Under the pieces are notes generated by a model. That model did not search any database. It saw only the letters and a list, made by a program, of their open reading frames with translations, and was not told the origin of the DNA. Positions 34,321 through 43,662 of a stretch of 64,000 nt of DNA are shown here, piece by piece; the first letter of the stretch is position 1, and the number at the start of each line of letters is the position of its first letter. Source of the DNA: Clostridia bacterium (GTDB taxonomy: Bacteria; Bacillota; Clostridia; Oscillospirales; Acutalibacteraceae). Location: NCBI GenBank assembly GCA_017516485.1, contig JAFXCH010000028.1, positions 60,947 to 124,946 of the forward strand. The letters are read 5' to 3'. The position numbers and the translations under genes are program-made.

Positions 34321-35685
34321 TTAGTTTATGCCTACAGCTCGCTTCTTCCATTTGCCTGTTGCTGTGAATATTGCACCGATGATAATACCGCCTATCGAGG
34401 CAAAGCCCATTGCGTAAGCGACACCGTCAAAGCCCATATTCATTACATTTACAAGGAAGTATGCTACGGGTACTCTGACACAAATGCCGTTGACTACTGC
34501 ATTGAGCAGAGCTATATATGTGTTGCCCGAAGCTATTGCAAGACCGTTGTAACAGAACATTATTGAAGCAAAGAGATAGTCGAACGAAATAATCTGCACA
34601 TATCTTGCACCTGTTGCTATAGCTTCCGGATTGTCACCAATACCAAAAAGACTTATAAGAAACTCAGGGAAAAGGTTTACAACTGCAAAAACAATTGTCG
34701 ATACAGAAAATGCCATAACCATACCGATATACATTGTTTTCTTTGCGCGTTTGTATTCGCCTGCACCTATATTCTGGCCTGCCATAGATGAGATTGCACT
34801 GCTGATTGCAAGACCGGGGAGAATTGCAAACGAGTTTATTTTGCCGCCTATACCCTGACATGCCGAAGCTATATCAGCATTGGGCAGGTTGTTGATAAGC
34901 GCTGTAAGAGTAAGGAATGAAAGAGAAACAACAAGGCTCTGTATAGAGGAAGGTATACCTATCTTGAACATCGGCACAAGCTGTTCTTTCTTGATTTTGA
35001 GATCTTCAAGTTTGTATTCTGCGAAGAACTTTTTCTTAATAAGATATGCAAGAGAAATTATAACGCTCAGTGCCTGTGAAGAGATTGTTGCCCATGCGGC
35101 ACCTGCACTGCCCATATTATACTTGCCTACGAGTATAAGGTCAAGTACAACATTTGTGATAGCGGCAATAAGCACGAAATAGAGTGGACGTTTTGAGTCG
35201 CCCATACCGCGAAGCACACCGCTTATGGCGTTGTACAGGAACATGAATATCATGCCACCCATACAGATGTTGTAGTAGTTAGCTGTTTCCTGATATGCAT
35301 TTACAGGTGTATTGAGAAGCTTTAACAACGGATGACAGAGCAGAAGCATTGCTGCTGTAAGCACAACGGAAAGAATTAAATATATCGTTGTCATTGTGCA
35401 TATTGTACGGCGTTGTTCTTTAAACATTTTTTGTCCGCCGTACTGTGCAATCATAACCGTACCACCTACGGAGAGACCCATAGCCGCGCCGGTTACGAGT
35501 ATATTTACCTGGCTTCCGATTGAAACGCCCGTAATACCGATTTCACCGCGGAAATTACCGACGATTATCATATCGGCAACGCTGTATAATGCCTGCAGCA
35601 GATTGGAAAGAAGGAACGGTGTTGCAAACTTAATAAGCTGTTTGGTAACACTGCCCTGTGTCAAGTCTTTATTAAAATCAGCCAA
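34321..35685 (-). CDS. MATE-family multidrug/metabolite exporter
   Basis: 454-residue transporter with 12 predicted helices in two six-helix halves, typical of MATE (NorM/DinF) proteins that export drugs or metabolites in exchange for Na+ or H+. N-terminal DLTQGSVTKQLIKFATPFLLSNLLQALYSVADMIIVG is the diagnostic opening. The start is TTG at 35685, with AGGAGG 9 bases upstream, inside the last codons of tex; the two genes overlap by 8 bases. Substrate unknown. Confidence 0.94.
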   Translation of the reverse strand: MADFNKDLTQGSVTKQLIKFATPFLLSNLLQALYSVADMIIVGNFRGEIGITGVSIGSQVNILVTGAAMGLSVGGTVMIAQYGGQKMFKEQRRTICTMTTIYLILSVVLTAAMLLLCHPLLKLLNTPVNAYQETANYYNICMGGMIFMFLYNAISGVLRGMGDSKRPLYFVLIAAITNVVLDLILVGKYNMGSAGAAWATISSQALSVIISLAYLIKKKFFAEYKLEDLKIKKEQLVPMFKIGIPSSIQSLVVSLSFLTLTALINNLPNADIASACQGIGGKINSFAILPGLAISSAISSMAGQNIGAGEYKRAKKTMYIGMVMAFSVSTIVFAVVNLFPEFLISLFGIGDNPEAIATGARYVQIISFDYLFASIMFCYNGLAIASGNTYIALLNAVVNGICVRVPVAYFLVNVMNMGFDGVAYAMGFASIGGIIIGAIFTATGKWKKRAVGIN

Positions 35686-37852
35686 CAGCTTCAGCCTCCT
35701 TCGGTTTCTTCATTGTCAGCGAGATTCTGCCCTTGGCCTTATCAACACTGAGTACCCATACGGTGACGATGTCGCCTACCTTGAGCACCTCGGAGGGATG
35801 CTTTATAAATCTGTCTGTTATGCGTGAAATGTGTACAAGACCGTCCTGATGAACGCCGATATCGACAAAAGCACCAAAGTCTATAACATTTCTTACGGTG
35901 CCCTGCATTTCCATACCCGGTACAAGATCGCTCATATCCATAACATCTGTACGGAGCATCGGAGGCGGCAACTCGTCACGCGGATCACGGCCGGGGCGGA
36001 GCATTTCTTTTACTATATCGTTGAGTGTCGGTACACCTACGCCAAGCTTTTCGGCGAGCTTCTCTGCACCGATTTCTTCGACCTTCTGTGCGAGTGAGCC
36101 TATGCTGCCTTTTGCAACATCCTTGAGGTCGTAGCCACACTCTGCAAGCAGTGCCTTTGCAGCATCGTAGCTTTCGGGATGTACGCCTGTATTGTCAAGC
36201 GGATTCTTGCTTTCTGCAATACGCAGAAATCCTGCACACTGCTCAAATGCTTTGGCACCGAGTTTCGGTACTTTCTTGAGCTGTGTTCTGCCTGTGAACT
36301 CGCCGTTTTCCTCACGGTAGAGCACGATGTTTTTGGCGACTGTTGAGTTAATACCCGAAACTCTGGTGAGAAGAGAGGGCGAGGCTGTGTTGAGGTCAAC
36401 ACCGACATTGTTAACGCAGTCTTCGACAACACCGTCAAGAGCTTGTCCGAGCTCTTTCTGCGGCATATCATGCTGATACTGACCGATACCGATTGCTTTC
36501 GGGTCGATCTTTACAAGCTCTGCAAGCGGATCCTGAAGTCGTCTTGCAATTGAAACTGCACTTCTGAGCGAAACATCAAACTGCGGGAATTCCTCTGCAG
36601 CAAGCTTTGATGCGGAGTATACCGATGCACCTGCTTCGCTTACTATCATATACTTTGCAGTGCTTTTTGTTTCACGAAGAAGTTCTGCTGTGAAAATTTC
36701 TGTTTCCTTTGACGCTGTTCCGTTGCCGATTGCAATAATCTCAACGCCGTGCTTTTTGATGAGAGAAGCTATTGTCTGCTTTGCTGAAAGCTTCTGTGCC
36801 TCGGAGTGAGTTACGTATATAACTCCGGTGTCGAGTACTCTGCCGGTAGCGTCTACAACAGCAACCTTGCAGCCTGTTCTGTAACCGGGGTCAAGGCCGA
36901 GTGCAACCTTGCCTTTAACCGGAGGCTGAAGGAGAAGGGGACGGAGGTTTGCGGCAAAAACCTTGATAGAATCTGCCGCTGCACGCTCTGTAAGCATTGA
37001 GCGGATCTCACGCTCGATAGAGGGCATAATGAGCCTTGTGTAGCTGTCTGCACCGGCATCGCGTACCGTGTCTGTGCAAGGTGAGCCGTTATTCTGAAGT
37101 GTAACGCTTGTGATTACACCGAGTGCTTTTGTGATATCAAGTGTTACGCTGACCTTGAGGTAATCCTCTTTTTCGCCTCTGTCAATTGCAAGAATACGAT
37201 GATTGGCAATCTTGTTGACAGGCTCACTGTAATCGTAATACTGTGCATAAACGCTGTCTTTGTCCGGATCTGCCGCCTTTGATGTGACAATACCGGTTAC
37301 GGTGAAGAGGTTACGTATTCTGCGGCGGATGTTGGCATCGTCCGAAATATCTTCGGCGATAATATCCATAGCGCCCTGCAGAGCTTCCTCTGCAGTTGCA
37401 ACGCCTTTTTCTTCGTCAATATAATCTTCTGCTGCTTCGATTGGCGTCTTGCCCGAAGCAGGCTGGCTGAATATATACTGTGCAAGCGGCTCAAGACCCT
37501 TTTCTCTTGCAACGCTTGCTCTTGTCTTTCTCTTGGGCTTGAAAGGACGGTAAATATCTTCAATTTCAGCGAGAGTTACAGCAGCGTCAAGTGCAGCAGA
37601 AATCTCGTCTGTCATTTTCTCCTGTCCCTCAATAGCTGTTCTGACTTCTTCTCTTCTCTTTTCAAGGTTGCGAAGATACTCGAGTCTTTCCGAAATTTCA
37701 CGAAGCACCTGATCGTCAAGTGTGCCGTGAGCTTCTTTACGGTATCGTGCGATGAAAGGGATTGTGTTACCTTCATCAATAAGCTTAACCGTATTTTCTA
37801 CCTGCCATCTCTGCAGACCGAACTGTGAAGTTATAGATGAAATAATGTCCAA
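35678..37852 (-). CDS. tex: Tex-family RNA-binding transcription accessory protein
   Basis: Conserved 724-residue nucleic-acid-binding protein. Helical N-terminal region, a YqgF/RNase H-like domain (near 320-440; ALGLDPGYRTGCKVAVVD), helix-hairpin-helix repeats (near 490-560; NTASPSLLTRVSGI) and a C-terminal S1 domain (about 645-715; GMEMQGTVRNVIDFGAFVDIGVHQDGLVHIS). Tex is implicated in transcription and RNA handling, with no settled mechanism. Full length. Its 3' end carries the start signals of the MATE gene. Confidence 0.96.
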   Translation of the reverse strand: MDIISSITSQFGLQRWQVENTVKLIDEGNTIPFIARYRKEAHGTLDDQVLREISERLEYLRNLEKRREEVRTAIEGQEKMTDEISAALDAAVTLAEIEDIYRPFKPKRKTRASVAREKGLEPLAQYIFSQPASGKTPIEAAEDYIDEEKGVATAEEALQGAMDIIAEDISDDANIRRRIRNLFTVTGIVTSKAADPDKDSVYAQYYDYSEPVNKIANHRILAIDRGEKEDYLKVSVTLDITKALGVITSVTLQNNGSPCTDTVRDAGADSYTRLIMPSIEREIRSMLTERAAADSIKVFAANLRPLLLQPPVKGKVALGLDPGYRTGCKVAVVDATGRVLDTGVIYVTHSEAQKLSAKQTIASLIKKHGVEIIAIGNGTASKETEIFTAELLRETKSTAKYMIVSEAGASVYSASKLAAEEFPQFDVSLRSAVSIARRLQDPLAELVKIDPKAIGIGQYQHDMPQKELGQALDGVVEDCVNNVGVDLNTASPSLLTRVSGINSTVAKNIVLYREENGEFTGRTQLKKVPKLGAKAFEQCAGFLRIAESKNPLDNTGVHPESYDAAKALLAECGYDLKDVAKGSIGSLAQKVEEIGAEKLAEKLGVGVPTLNDIVKEMLRPGRDPRDELPPPMLRTDVMDMSDLVPGMEMQGTVRNVIDFGAFVDIGVHQDGLVHISRITDRFIKHPSEVLKVGDIVTVWVLSVDKAKGRISLTMKKPKEAEAVG

Positions 37853-37875
37853 TTTGCTTTACCTCTGTTTTGTAT

Positions 37876-38943
37876 TTATACTTCAAGCTTCATATCGCCG
37901 TTCTTGATTAATTTCAGCTTTCTCATAGCTTCGGATACGCCGAAAGCTATAACTGCAGGCAGTATGAAGTGTACTATTGCGATTTCAACGAGTGCAAGCC
38001 AGGGCTCAACACCGGCTTCAGTCATTGATTTGTAGCCCATTATCTGGCCGACAAGACCTGCTGTACCCATACCTGAACCTGTCGGATTGTTTACCATTTT
38101 AAACAGTGCACTTGAAATCGGTCCCGTAATTGCACTTGCAATAATAGCAGGAAGCCAGATTATCGGCTTTCTTACGATATTAGGCATCTGAAGCATACTT
38201 GTGCCTATACCCTGTGCAACAAGACCGCCGAATTTATTTTCTCTGTAGCTTGCGACTGCAAAACCGACCATATTTGCACAGCAGCCTGCTACTGCAGCAC
38301 CTGCGGCAATGCCCTCAAGTCCGAGTGCAACGCCGATTGCAGCTGAACTTATCGGGAGTGTAAGGAAAATACCCATAAGAACGGATACTACAACACCCAT
38401 AAGTATAGGCTGTTGCTCTGTACCCCAGTTGATAAGACTGCCGAGCCAGGTCATAAAATCTGAAATATACGGACCTGCAAGAAGACCGATTGCGGAGCCG
38501 GCGCCGATTGTAACTATAGGTGTAAGAATGATATCAAGCTTTGTCTTGCCTGCGACAAGCCTGCCAAGCTCAATTCCGACATAGGCGGCAACAAAAGCAC
38601 CCATTGGTTCACCGGGGCCCGCGTATGAAACAACAGCACCGCTTACAACTGTACCTGCAAGTATTTTACTTGCGAAAGCACCTATCATACCTGCAACTGC
38701 GGCAGAAAGTGTAACAAGAGGCTTTTCGCCGAATTTGGCGGCAACACCGCAACCTATACCGGCACCCATAAGTGAAGCAGCAATTTTGCCGAGGGTGAAA
38801 ATTATACCGCCGATTTCACCGCCGATTGCTGTACCTATTTGTTGGATTATCGTGCCGATTATGAGTGTTGCGAAAAGACCCGATGCCATTCCGCTGAGTC
38901 CGTCAATAAAAAGTCGGTTGAGAAATTTTTTGATTGCATTCAT
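37876..38943 (-). CDS. PTS EIIC-like integral membrane protein (PTS_EIIC_2 family)
   Basis: 355-residue, Gly- and Ala-rich membrane protein with about nine or ten hydrophobic segments (for example LSGMASGLFATLIIGTIIQQ and VVVSVLMGIFLTLPISSAAI). It matches the family of stand-alone EIIC-like proteins that lack EIIA and EIIB domains; no phosphorylation domain or PTS partner is encoded nearby, so sugar transport is uncertain. The start at 38943 has GGAGG 8 bases upstream; an open frame seven codons longer would place the start before that site. Lies between dnaI-like and tex. Confidence 0.8.
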   Translation of the reverse strand: MNAIKKFLNRLFIDGLSGMASGLFATLIIGTIIQQIGTAIGGEIGGIIFTLGKIAASLMGAGIGCGVAAKFGEKPLVTLSAAVAGMIGAFASKILAGTVVSGAVVSYAGPGEPMGAFVAAYVGIELGRLVAGKTKLDIILTPIVTIGAGSAIGLLAGPYISDFMTWLGSLINWGTEQQPILMGVVVSVLMGIFLTLPISSAAIGVALGLEGIAAGAAVAGCCANMVGFAVASYRENKFGGLVAQGIGTSMLQMPNIVRKPIIWLPAIIASAITGPISSALFKMVNNPTGSGMGTAGLVGQIMGYKSMTEAGVEPWLALVEIAIVHFILPAVIAFGVSEAMRKLKLIKNGDMKLEV

Positions 38944-38971
38944 TTTTATGACCTCCACTGGCACAGAATAA

Positions 38972-39952
38972 TCAGTAACTTTTGATCTGTCTAATATCTC
39001 TGCCTATAAATCTGAGGGATATAAAACCGCCGATTATTCTTGATGTTATACGTTGTGTGTATTTATCTTCAAGCTCACGCGGTGTGAGGTTGGTGCTGAT
39101 TATTGTAGGCTTGCGGCTGAGTATACGGGAGTTGATAATGTTGTATACACAGCTTACCGTAAACTGTGTTGAAAACTCAACGCCAAGGTCATCTATTATG
39201 AGAAGGTCTGTTTCAAGCAACTCCTGCTCGTAAGTTCTTTCGTTGTTATACTGTCTGCCGAAATGCTCTCTTTCAAGTGTGCTGAACATATTAGGGGCAC
39301 TGCCGTAAACTACACCATAGCCTCTTGCGATAGCTTCGTTTGCGATTGCAAGCGAAAGGTGAGTTTTGCCGAGTCCTGTCGCACCGTGCATAAACAGTGA
39401 CGGTGACTCAAGTGAAAAATCAAGTGCATAGTCTTTGCAGAACTGAGCAATTTCGCCCATTCTGCTTTTGGGCGAAATACCCGAAGCATCTGCTTCTTCG
39501 GGATAATATTTGAGCGAATAACTGTCAAAAGTTGAACGCCTGAGCGGTGCGTACTTTTCAATTTCATCTTTTGCGGTTTCTATAAGCAACTCACGCTGAC
39601 AGTTGCATATGCCGTCATCAGTTATGCCTGTATCTTCGCAAATGTTGCAGGTGTAGTGTGCCTCAAGGTAATCCTCAGGCAGACCTGCTGCCTTAAGGAG
39701 CTGTCTGCGCTCATCCTGAGCGGCAAGGCTTTCTTTGGCGAGCTTTTCAATATAAGCAGGGCCATCAGCACCTTTTGAGATTGCCGAAACAGCTTCAGCA
39801 CCGAGTAAAGCTATTCTGCTCTGGATTTCTGTAAGCTTCGGAATTTTTATGTATGCATCCGCACGTCTCATTTCGAGTGCTTCTTCAGCATCCTTGCGGC
39901 GTTTTTCGATTTTGCTTTGTGCAAGCAGATATATGTTTTTGCTGTAACTCAT
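38972..39952 (-). CDS. dnaI: DnaI/DnaC-like helicase loader ATPase
   Basis: AAA+ ATPase expected to load the replicative helicase. 326 residues: N-terminal helical region, a Cys cluster at about 105-120 (CNICEDTGITDDGICNC) matching the zinc-binding domain of DnaI, then Walker A GATGLGKTHL, Walker B LLIIDDLGVE and sensor I IISTNLTPRELE. It sits 14 bases after a DnaD-domain gene, the usual primosome pairing. DnaC-type phage/plasmid homologues share the ATPase, but the Cys-rich N terminus and the DnaD neighbour favour the chromosomal loader. Confidence 0.92.
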   Translation of the reverse strand: MSYSKNIYLLAQSKIEKRRKDAEEALEMRRADAYIKIPKLTEIQSRIALLGAEAVSAISKGADGPAYIEKLAKESLAAQDERRQLLKAAGLPEDYLEAHYTCNICEDTGITDDGICNCQRELLIETAKDEIEKYAPLRRSTFDSYSLKYYPEEADASGISPKSRMGEIAQFCKDYALDFSLESPSLFMHGATGLGKTHLSLAIANEAIARGYGVVYGSAPNMFSTLEREHFGRQYNNERTYEQELLETDLLIIDDLGVEFSTQFTVSCVYNIINSRILSRKPTIISTNLTPRELEDKYTQRITSRIIGGFISLRFIGRDIRQIKSY

Positions 39953-39966
39953 CAGTTTTACACCTC

Positions 39967-40983
39967 TCAGTTATTGTCGCTCTTCTTTTTGTACACCAAC
40001 GGAGCCGTATCCGAGCGCCTGTTGAATTCATCTATATCGTATGAGGCTTCGTAACCGTTGCCGGGCTGTTTCTTAGCGGGTTTTGTTTTTTCTGCAGTGT
40101 GTTGTGCTTTGGATTCTTCGACATCTGCAGGAGATTTTAGGTTACTGTCATACCAGTTCTGAAGTACCTTGTTGATATAAGGAAAGCTGATTTTATCCGT
40201 GTGATTTGCCATTTCCTCATAAGCAAGATAAATCATATCAATATCAAATTTCAGTTCGTTTGTCCAGCGTGAAAGGTAGCTGCTCTGTGATGCTGTCGGT
40301 CTTGGTGTGCTGATTCCCGTTAGTTCGCAGAGCTTTTTCCATGTACCGTCGCATCTGCGCAGAGTCTGTATCTGTTCGTCTGCTTTTTCAATTGAATCTA
40401 TTTCTTTTTCGCTCCAGGTTTTTGCAGCTTTTGAAATATATGCAATCGAATTTTTGCCGATTGATACACAGTATTCGATAAGCATCAGCAGTACTTCAAC
40501 GGGCAAACCGTATGAGTCGTGAATCATAAGCAGTGTTGACTGACCGTCGTATCCGATAGTTCTGCCGAGCTTTTTTTGAGCCTCGTTGAACATAAACTGT
40601 ATTTCCGCACTCTCTTTTGTGCGTTTGAGTATCTGCTCTGCAGTAGGTCTTACAAAGCCGATTTCAGCAGTAATTTCTACGGGAGCGTTTGTTTTAGCAG
40701 GTGCGGCATATTCAGGTTCATTTTGTGCTTCGGGTGCCTTGCCGTCGGCAAGTACGATTCCGCATTCTATCCAATACTGCATAGCGTCTGCAGCGTCGGC
40801 ACTCTTCATATTAAGTGCCTTGCAAAGCTCGTCCATAGTTGGGTTTTCTGCTGCGTGTCGCAGTAACCAAAGCAACACTTTTATCTGTGCAGCACCGGCA
40901 AGCTTAAGGTGCTTGTCTGTTACGGCAACGGGAACACTGAATGACAGACCGAACATTACCTGCGGATTTATTGAAAATTCCAT
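39967..40983 (-). CDS. DnaD-domain replication initiation protein
   Basis: 338-residue DnaD/DnaB-type primosome protein. The N-terminal ~90 residues are winged-helix-like (KLAGAAQIKVLLWLLRHA). One or two DnaD C-terminal domains follow: GRTIGYDGQSTLLMIHDSYGLPVEVLLMLIEYC near 150-185, and a second copy ending with DMIYLAYEEMANHTDKISFPYINKVLQNWYDSN, close to the YxxxI signature. The C-terminal tail is hydrophilic. It should work with the DnaI-like ATPase encoded next to load the helicase at origins. First gene of a six-gene - strand run. Confidence 0.9.
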   Translation of the reverse strand: MEFSINPQVMFGLSFSVPVAVTDKHLKLAGAAQIKVLLWLLRHAAENPTMDELCKALNMKSADAADAMQYWIECGIVLADGKAPEAQNEPEYAAPAKTNAPVEITAEIGFVRPTAEQILKRTKESAEIQFMFNEAQKKLGRTIGYDGQSTLLMIHDSYGLPVEVLLMLIEYCVSIGKNSIAYISKAAKTWSEKEIDSIEKADEQIQTLRRCDGTWKKLCELTGISTPRPTASQSSYLSRWTNELKFDIDMIYLAYEEMANHTDKISFPYINKVLQNWYDSNLKSPADVEESKAQHTAEKTKPAKKQPGNGYEASYDIDEFNRRSDTAPLVYKKKSDNN

Positions 40984-41108
40984 AAGCCTTCGGTGCCTCC
41001 TTTAACGCATTATTATCTAATCTAATAATATACACCAATTTTGTCGAATAGTAAATAGAAAAGATATAAATTAAAAATAAATTAATATTTTTATTTATTA
41101 TAAAAAAT

Positions 41109-41137
41109 TTGACAGAAAGCTTAAGTTGTGTTAAATT
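41109..41137 (+). promoter_or_regulatory. Promoter upstream of the E2-type acyltransferase gene
   Basis: TTGACA (41109-41114), 17-base spacer, TAAATT (41132-41137), with the start codon 87 bases downstream in a 240-base AT-rich gap. Confidence 0.65.
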
Positions 41138-41224
41138 AACTATGTATGCAAGTCAGATGTTAGCTTTTGTTTGTACATAAATATTAATATGTTTAACATA
41201 AAACAACAAATAAGGAGTCAGAAA

Positions 41225-42139
41225 ATGAAACCCGTAAAAACAGAACATTTTGGTATTCAGAGAAAAATCGTTTCCAATATGACAGCTCAGTCATGGACAG
41301 AAATTCCTCACGCAGGTCCTGTTGTTGAGTTTGATATAACAGACCTTATGGCTCAGTTTAACAAACTGCGTGAATCAGGTAAGCTTAAGAATAAGCTCAG
41401 TTTCAATACTCTTATGCTCAAGGCAATTGCCCTCGGTCTCAAGGAGTCACCCAGGATGAATGCACATCTTGAGTTTAACCGCCACCTGGTCAGAGGTCAG
41501 CTTAAGCTTTTCGATGAAGTGCATTTTTCAATCCCTATGCAGCTTCCCAACGGCGAGATGATGACTATTAATTTCCACAATTTCGAGAACAAAACTCTCG
41601 ATGAAATGTCAGATTATATTGTTGATGTTACTCGCAGACTTAAAAATACGAACCTTACAGAGGCTATGTTTGAGGTGTCGATGGATAACACTATCAACGC
41701 ACTCAAAAAAGGTAAGTTTAAAACTGTTTTCTGCCGCCTTATCGGTGCTAAAACAGGCAAATATAAGGTTAAAACGCTCAGCGGCAAGGCAAAGAAAGAA
41801 TATCTCAAAATTCCTGAGAGCGACAGAATTACAAAGAAGGATATTGAGCAGGGTACAATAACTGTCAGTAACCTCGGTTCTGTTGACAGAGGCAGATACG
41901 GTCACTGTACAATTCTCGAAATCATTCCGCCGCAGGTTTCTGTTATTGCGCTTTACGCTGCAACAGACAGACCTGCCGTTATCGTAAACGACAAAGGCGA
42001 AAAAGAGATTGCAATCCGTACAATTCTTCCCATGACGGTGCTCTTTGACCACCGTGCTTGCGAATACAGCGATTTGCTTGGTTTCCTCAATAAAATTCAG
42101 GATATCTGTGATAATCCCGAACAGATTATGGAGTGGTAA
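41225..42139 (+). CDS. Stand-alone 2-oxoacid dehydrogenase E2-type catalytic domain protein
   Basis: 304-residue protein with the acyltransferase fold of lipoate-dependent E2 subunits and chloramphenicol acetyltransferase, but with no lipoyl or E1/E3-binding domain. Recognisable blocks are LSFNTLMLKAIALGLKESP, IEQGTITVSNLGSVDRGRYG (the TxSNLG-type motif) and the active-site region LFDHRACEYSD near the C terminus. Normal E2 proteins read DHRxxDG: the catalytic His is kept, but Asp-Gly is replaced by Glu-Tyr. CoA acyl transfer is therefore plausible but not assured. Start at 41225, with AAGGAG 8 bases upstream; the frame is open further 5'. Overlaps the glycosyltransferase gene. Confidence 0.82.
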   Translation: MKPVKTEHFGIQRKIVSNMTAQSWTEIPHAGPVVEFDITDLMAQFNKLRESGKLKNKLSFNTLMLKAIALGLKESPRMNAHLEFNRHLVRGQLKLFDEVHFSIPMQLPNGEMMTINFHNFENKTLDEMSDYIVDVTRRLKNTNLTEAMFEVSMDNTINALKKGKFKTVFCRLIGAKTGKYKVKTLSGKAKKEYLKIPESDRITKKDIEQGTITVSNLGSVDRGRYGHCTILEIIPPQVSVIALYAATDRPAVIVNDKGEKEIAIRTILPMTVLFDHRACEYSDLLGFLNKIQDICDNPEQIMEW

Positions 42140-43125
42140 TTACGCCTAAATTCAGTGTTGTTGTTCCTGTATATAATGCCGAAAAGTATCTTGATGAGTG
42201 TGTCAACTCCGTACTTTCACAAAGTGTAACGGATTTTGAACTTATTCTTGTCAACGACGGTTCAACTGACGAAAGCGGTCATATCTGTGACCGCTTTGCT
42301 TTGCGTGATTCAAGAATAAAGGTTATACATCAGCAGAACAGCGGGCCGATTCCGACTCGGTTTAACGGTGTAAAAAGTGCTGTCGGTGAATATATTCTTT
42401 CTCTTGACAGTGATGATTACTGGCTTGACGGACTGCTGGAATCTGTAAGGGATGCAATTGATCGTTTCGGTAGTGATATACTTATTTTCCGTCTGCTTAA
42501 AGGCGATATGCCGTGCCATGATTTTTTTGGCGGTGAAAAGGAAAATATCACTCGCGATGAGTATTTTTCAACGAGCCTGAAAGAGAGCGGAATGAACAGT
42601 ATCGTTATCAAAGCCTGCAAGCGTTCACTGTTTGAAAACGTTGATATATCAAGCGTTATGAGCATATGGAATTCAGAGGATCTGCTTATTTCAACGATGC
42701 TTGCACGTAAGGCTGAAAAGATAAGTTATATTCCCGATGTGCTGTATTTTTATCGGAGTAACGATACTAATATTTCAAGCAATATCAGCGAAAATGCACT
42801 CGACGAATACCTGATTTCACGTAATATATTATGGCACGAGCTTGAGCTGACAGGCCTTGATAATGAAGAAAATCGCAAGGTTTTCAATACGGGATTTTTA
42901 AGACGTGCGGCAGATATTGTTCTGCACACAAACAGAAGCTCGCTTTCAGATAAAGAAAAACTTGAGCGCATTCGTCTTATAGCAGAGCATAAGGAATTTG
43001 CAAGAATAATAAAAGAAACTGATTTGTCGGTTTTCGGTACGGCAAAAAAAATACGTCTTAAGCTTCTTGATGCGCGGAAATTCAGGTTGCTTATGTTGCT
43101 CGACAAAATCAGAAGCAAAATATAA
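42133..43125 (+). CDS. Family 2 glycosyltransferase
   Basis: 330-residue GT-A glycosyltransferase. N-terminal FSVVVPVYNAEKYLDECVNS, VNDGSTDESG, HQQNSGP and the metal-binding LDSDDYW are the GT2 signatures; the C-terminal third is helical and basic. It probably transfers a sugar to a surface glycan or lipid. The start is a GTG at 42133 overlapping the previous gene; the putative ribosome binding site (GGAG) is too close, so the true start is uncertain, but conserved sequence begins within ten codons. Co-transcribed with the E2-like gene. Confidence 0.9.
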   Translation: MVITPKFSVVVPVYNAEKYLDECVNSVLSQSVTDFELILVNDGSTDESGHICDRFALRDSRIKVIHQQNSGPIPTRFNGVKSAVGEYILSLDSDDYWLDGLLESVRDAIDRFGSDILIFRLLKGDMPCHDFFGGEKENITRDEYFSTSLKESGMNSIVIKACKRSLFENVDISSVMSIWNSEDLLISTMLARKAEKISYIPDVLYFYRSNDTNISSNISENALDEYLISRNILWHELELTGLDNEENRKVFNTGFLRRAADIVLHTNRSSLSDKEKLERIRLIAEHKEFARIIKETDLSVFGTAKKIRLKLLDARKFRLLMLLDKIRSKI

Positions 43126-43128
43126 GGG

Positions 43129-43572
43129 GTGAAAATATTGTCCGTCAGTTTTTCCGATAAACTTAAAATTATGAAAATTCTTTCAACCGAAGAGGGCAGA
43201 GAAAAATTTAAGGAAACTCTTGTTTTAAAACTAAAGTCACAGAAGGCACAGGAGGCTACAGCCCAATGTATTGTCGAAGGTATGGGTGAGTACGAATGTG
43301 TTTCAACTATTGAAATTTCCGGAGGTGAGTCAGCTTTTCTGCCGCTGAAGGTTGTTGTTACCTCCAACGGCACAGCATATAAGGTTGACAGTATTCAGCC
43401 GAAAGATGCCGATTTTGATTATGCGGCTTTATGTGAGGAATTTAATGCTCTTGTTTCCGATAATGAGGACGAAAAAACAGAGTTTCTGACAAAAACAGCA
43501 AAACTTATTGAAAGTATACTTTCAGAAAAAGGTGTTATTAATAGTGAAATTTATGAAAAAATAGCGTTATAA
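43129..43572 (+). CDS. Small conserved-looking protein of unknown function
   Basis: 147 residues (144 if the TTG at 43138 is used, which AAGGGGTG places better than the GTG at 43129). Alpha/beta by pattern: N-terminal helix-rich part (KIMKILSTEEGREKFKETLVLKLKS), a middle with alternating polar/hydrophobic strands (CVSTIEISGGESAFLPLKVVV), then an acidic helical end. No signal peptide, no Cys cluster, no known motif. Four bases after the glycosyltransferase gene, so in the same transcript. Family not recognised. Confidence 0.7.
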   Translation: MKILSVSFSDKLKIMKILSTEEGREKFKETLVLKLKSQKAQEATAQCIVEGMGEYECVSTIEISGGESAFLPLKVVVTSNGTAYKVDSIQPKDADFDYAALCEEFNALVSDNEDEKTEFLTKTAKLIESILSEKGVINSEIYEKIAL

Positions 43573-43662
43573 TTCTTTTAAAGAAATATAAACGCTTTTT
43601 TCTGTTATATAATATCAAAAGCAAAAAACCAAATTTTTTACTAATCGAGAGGATGAAATCAA

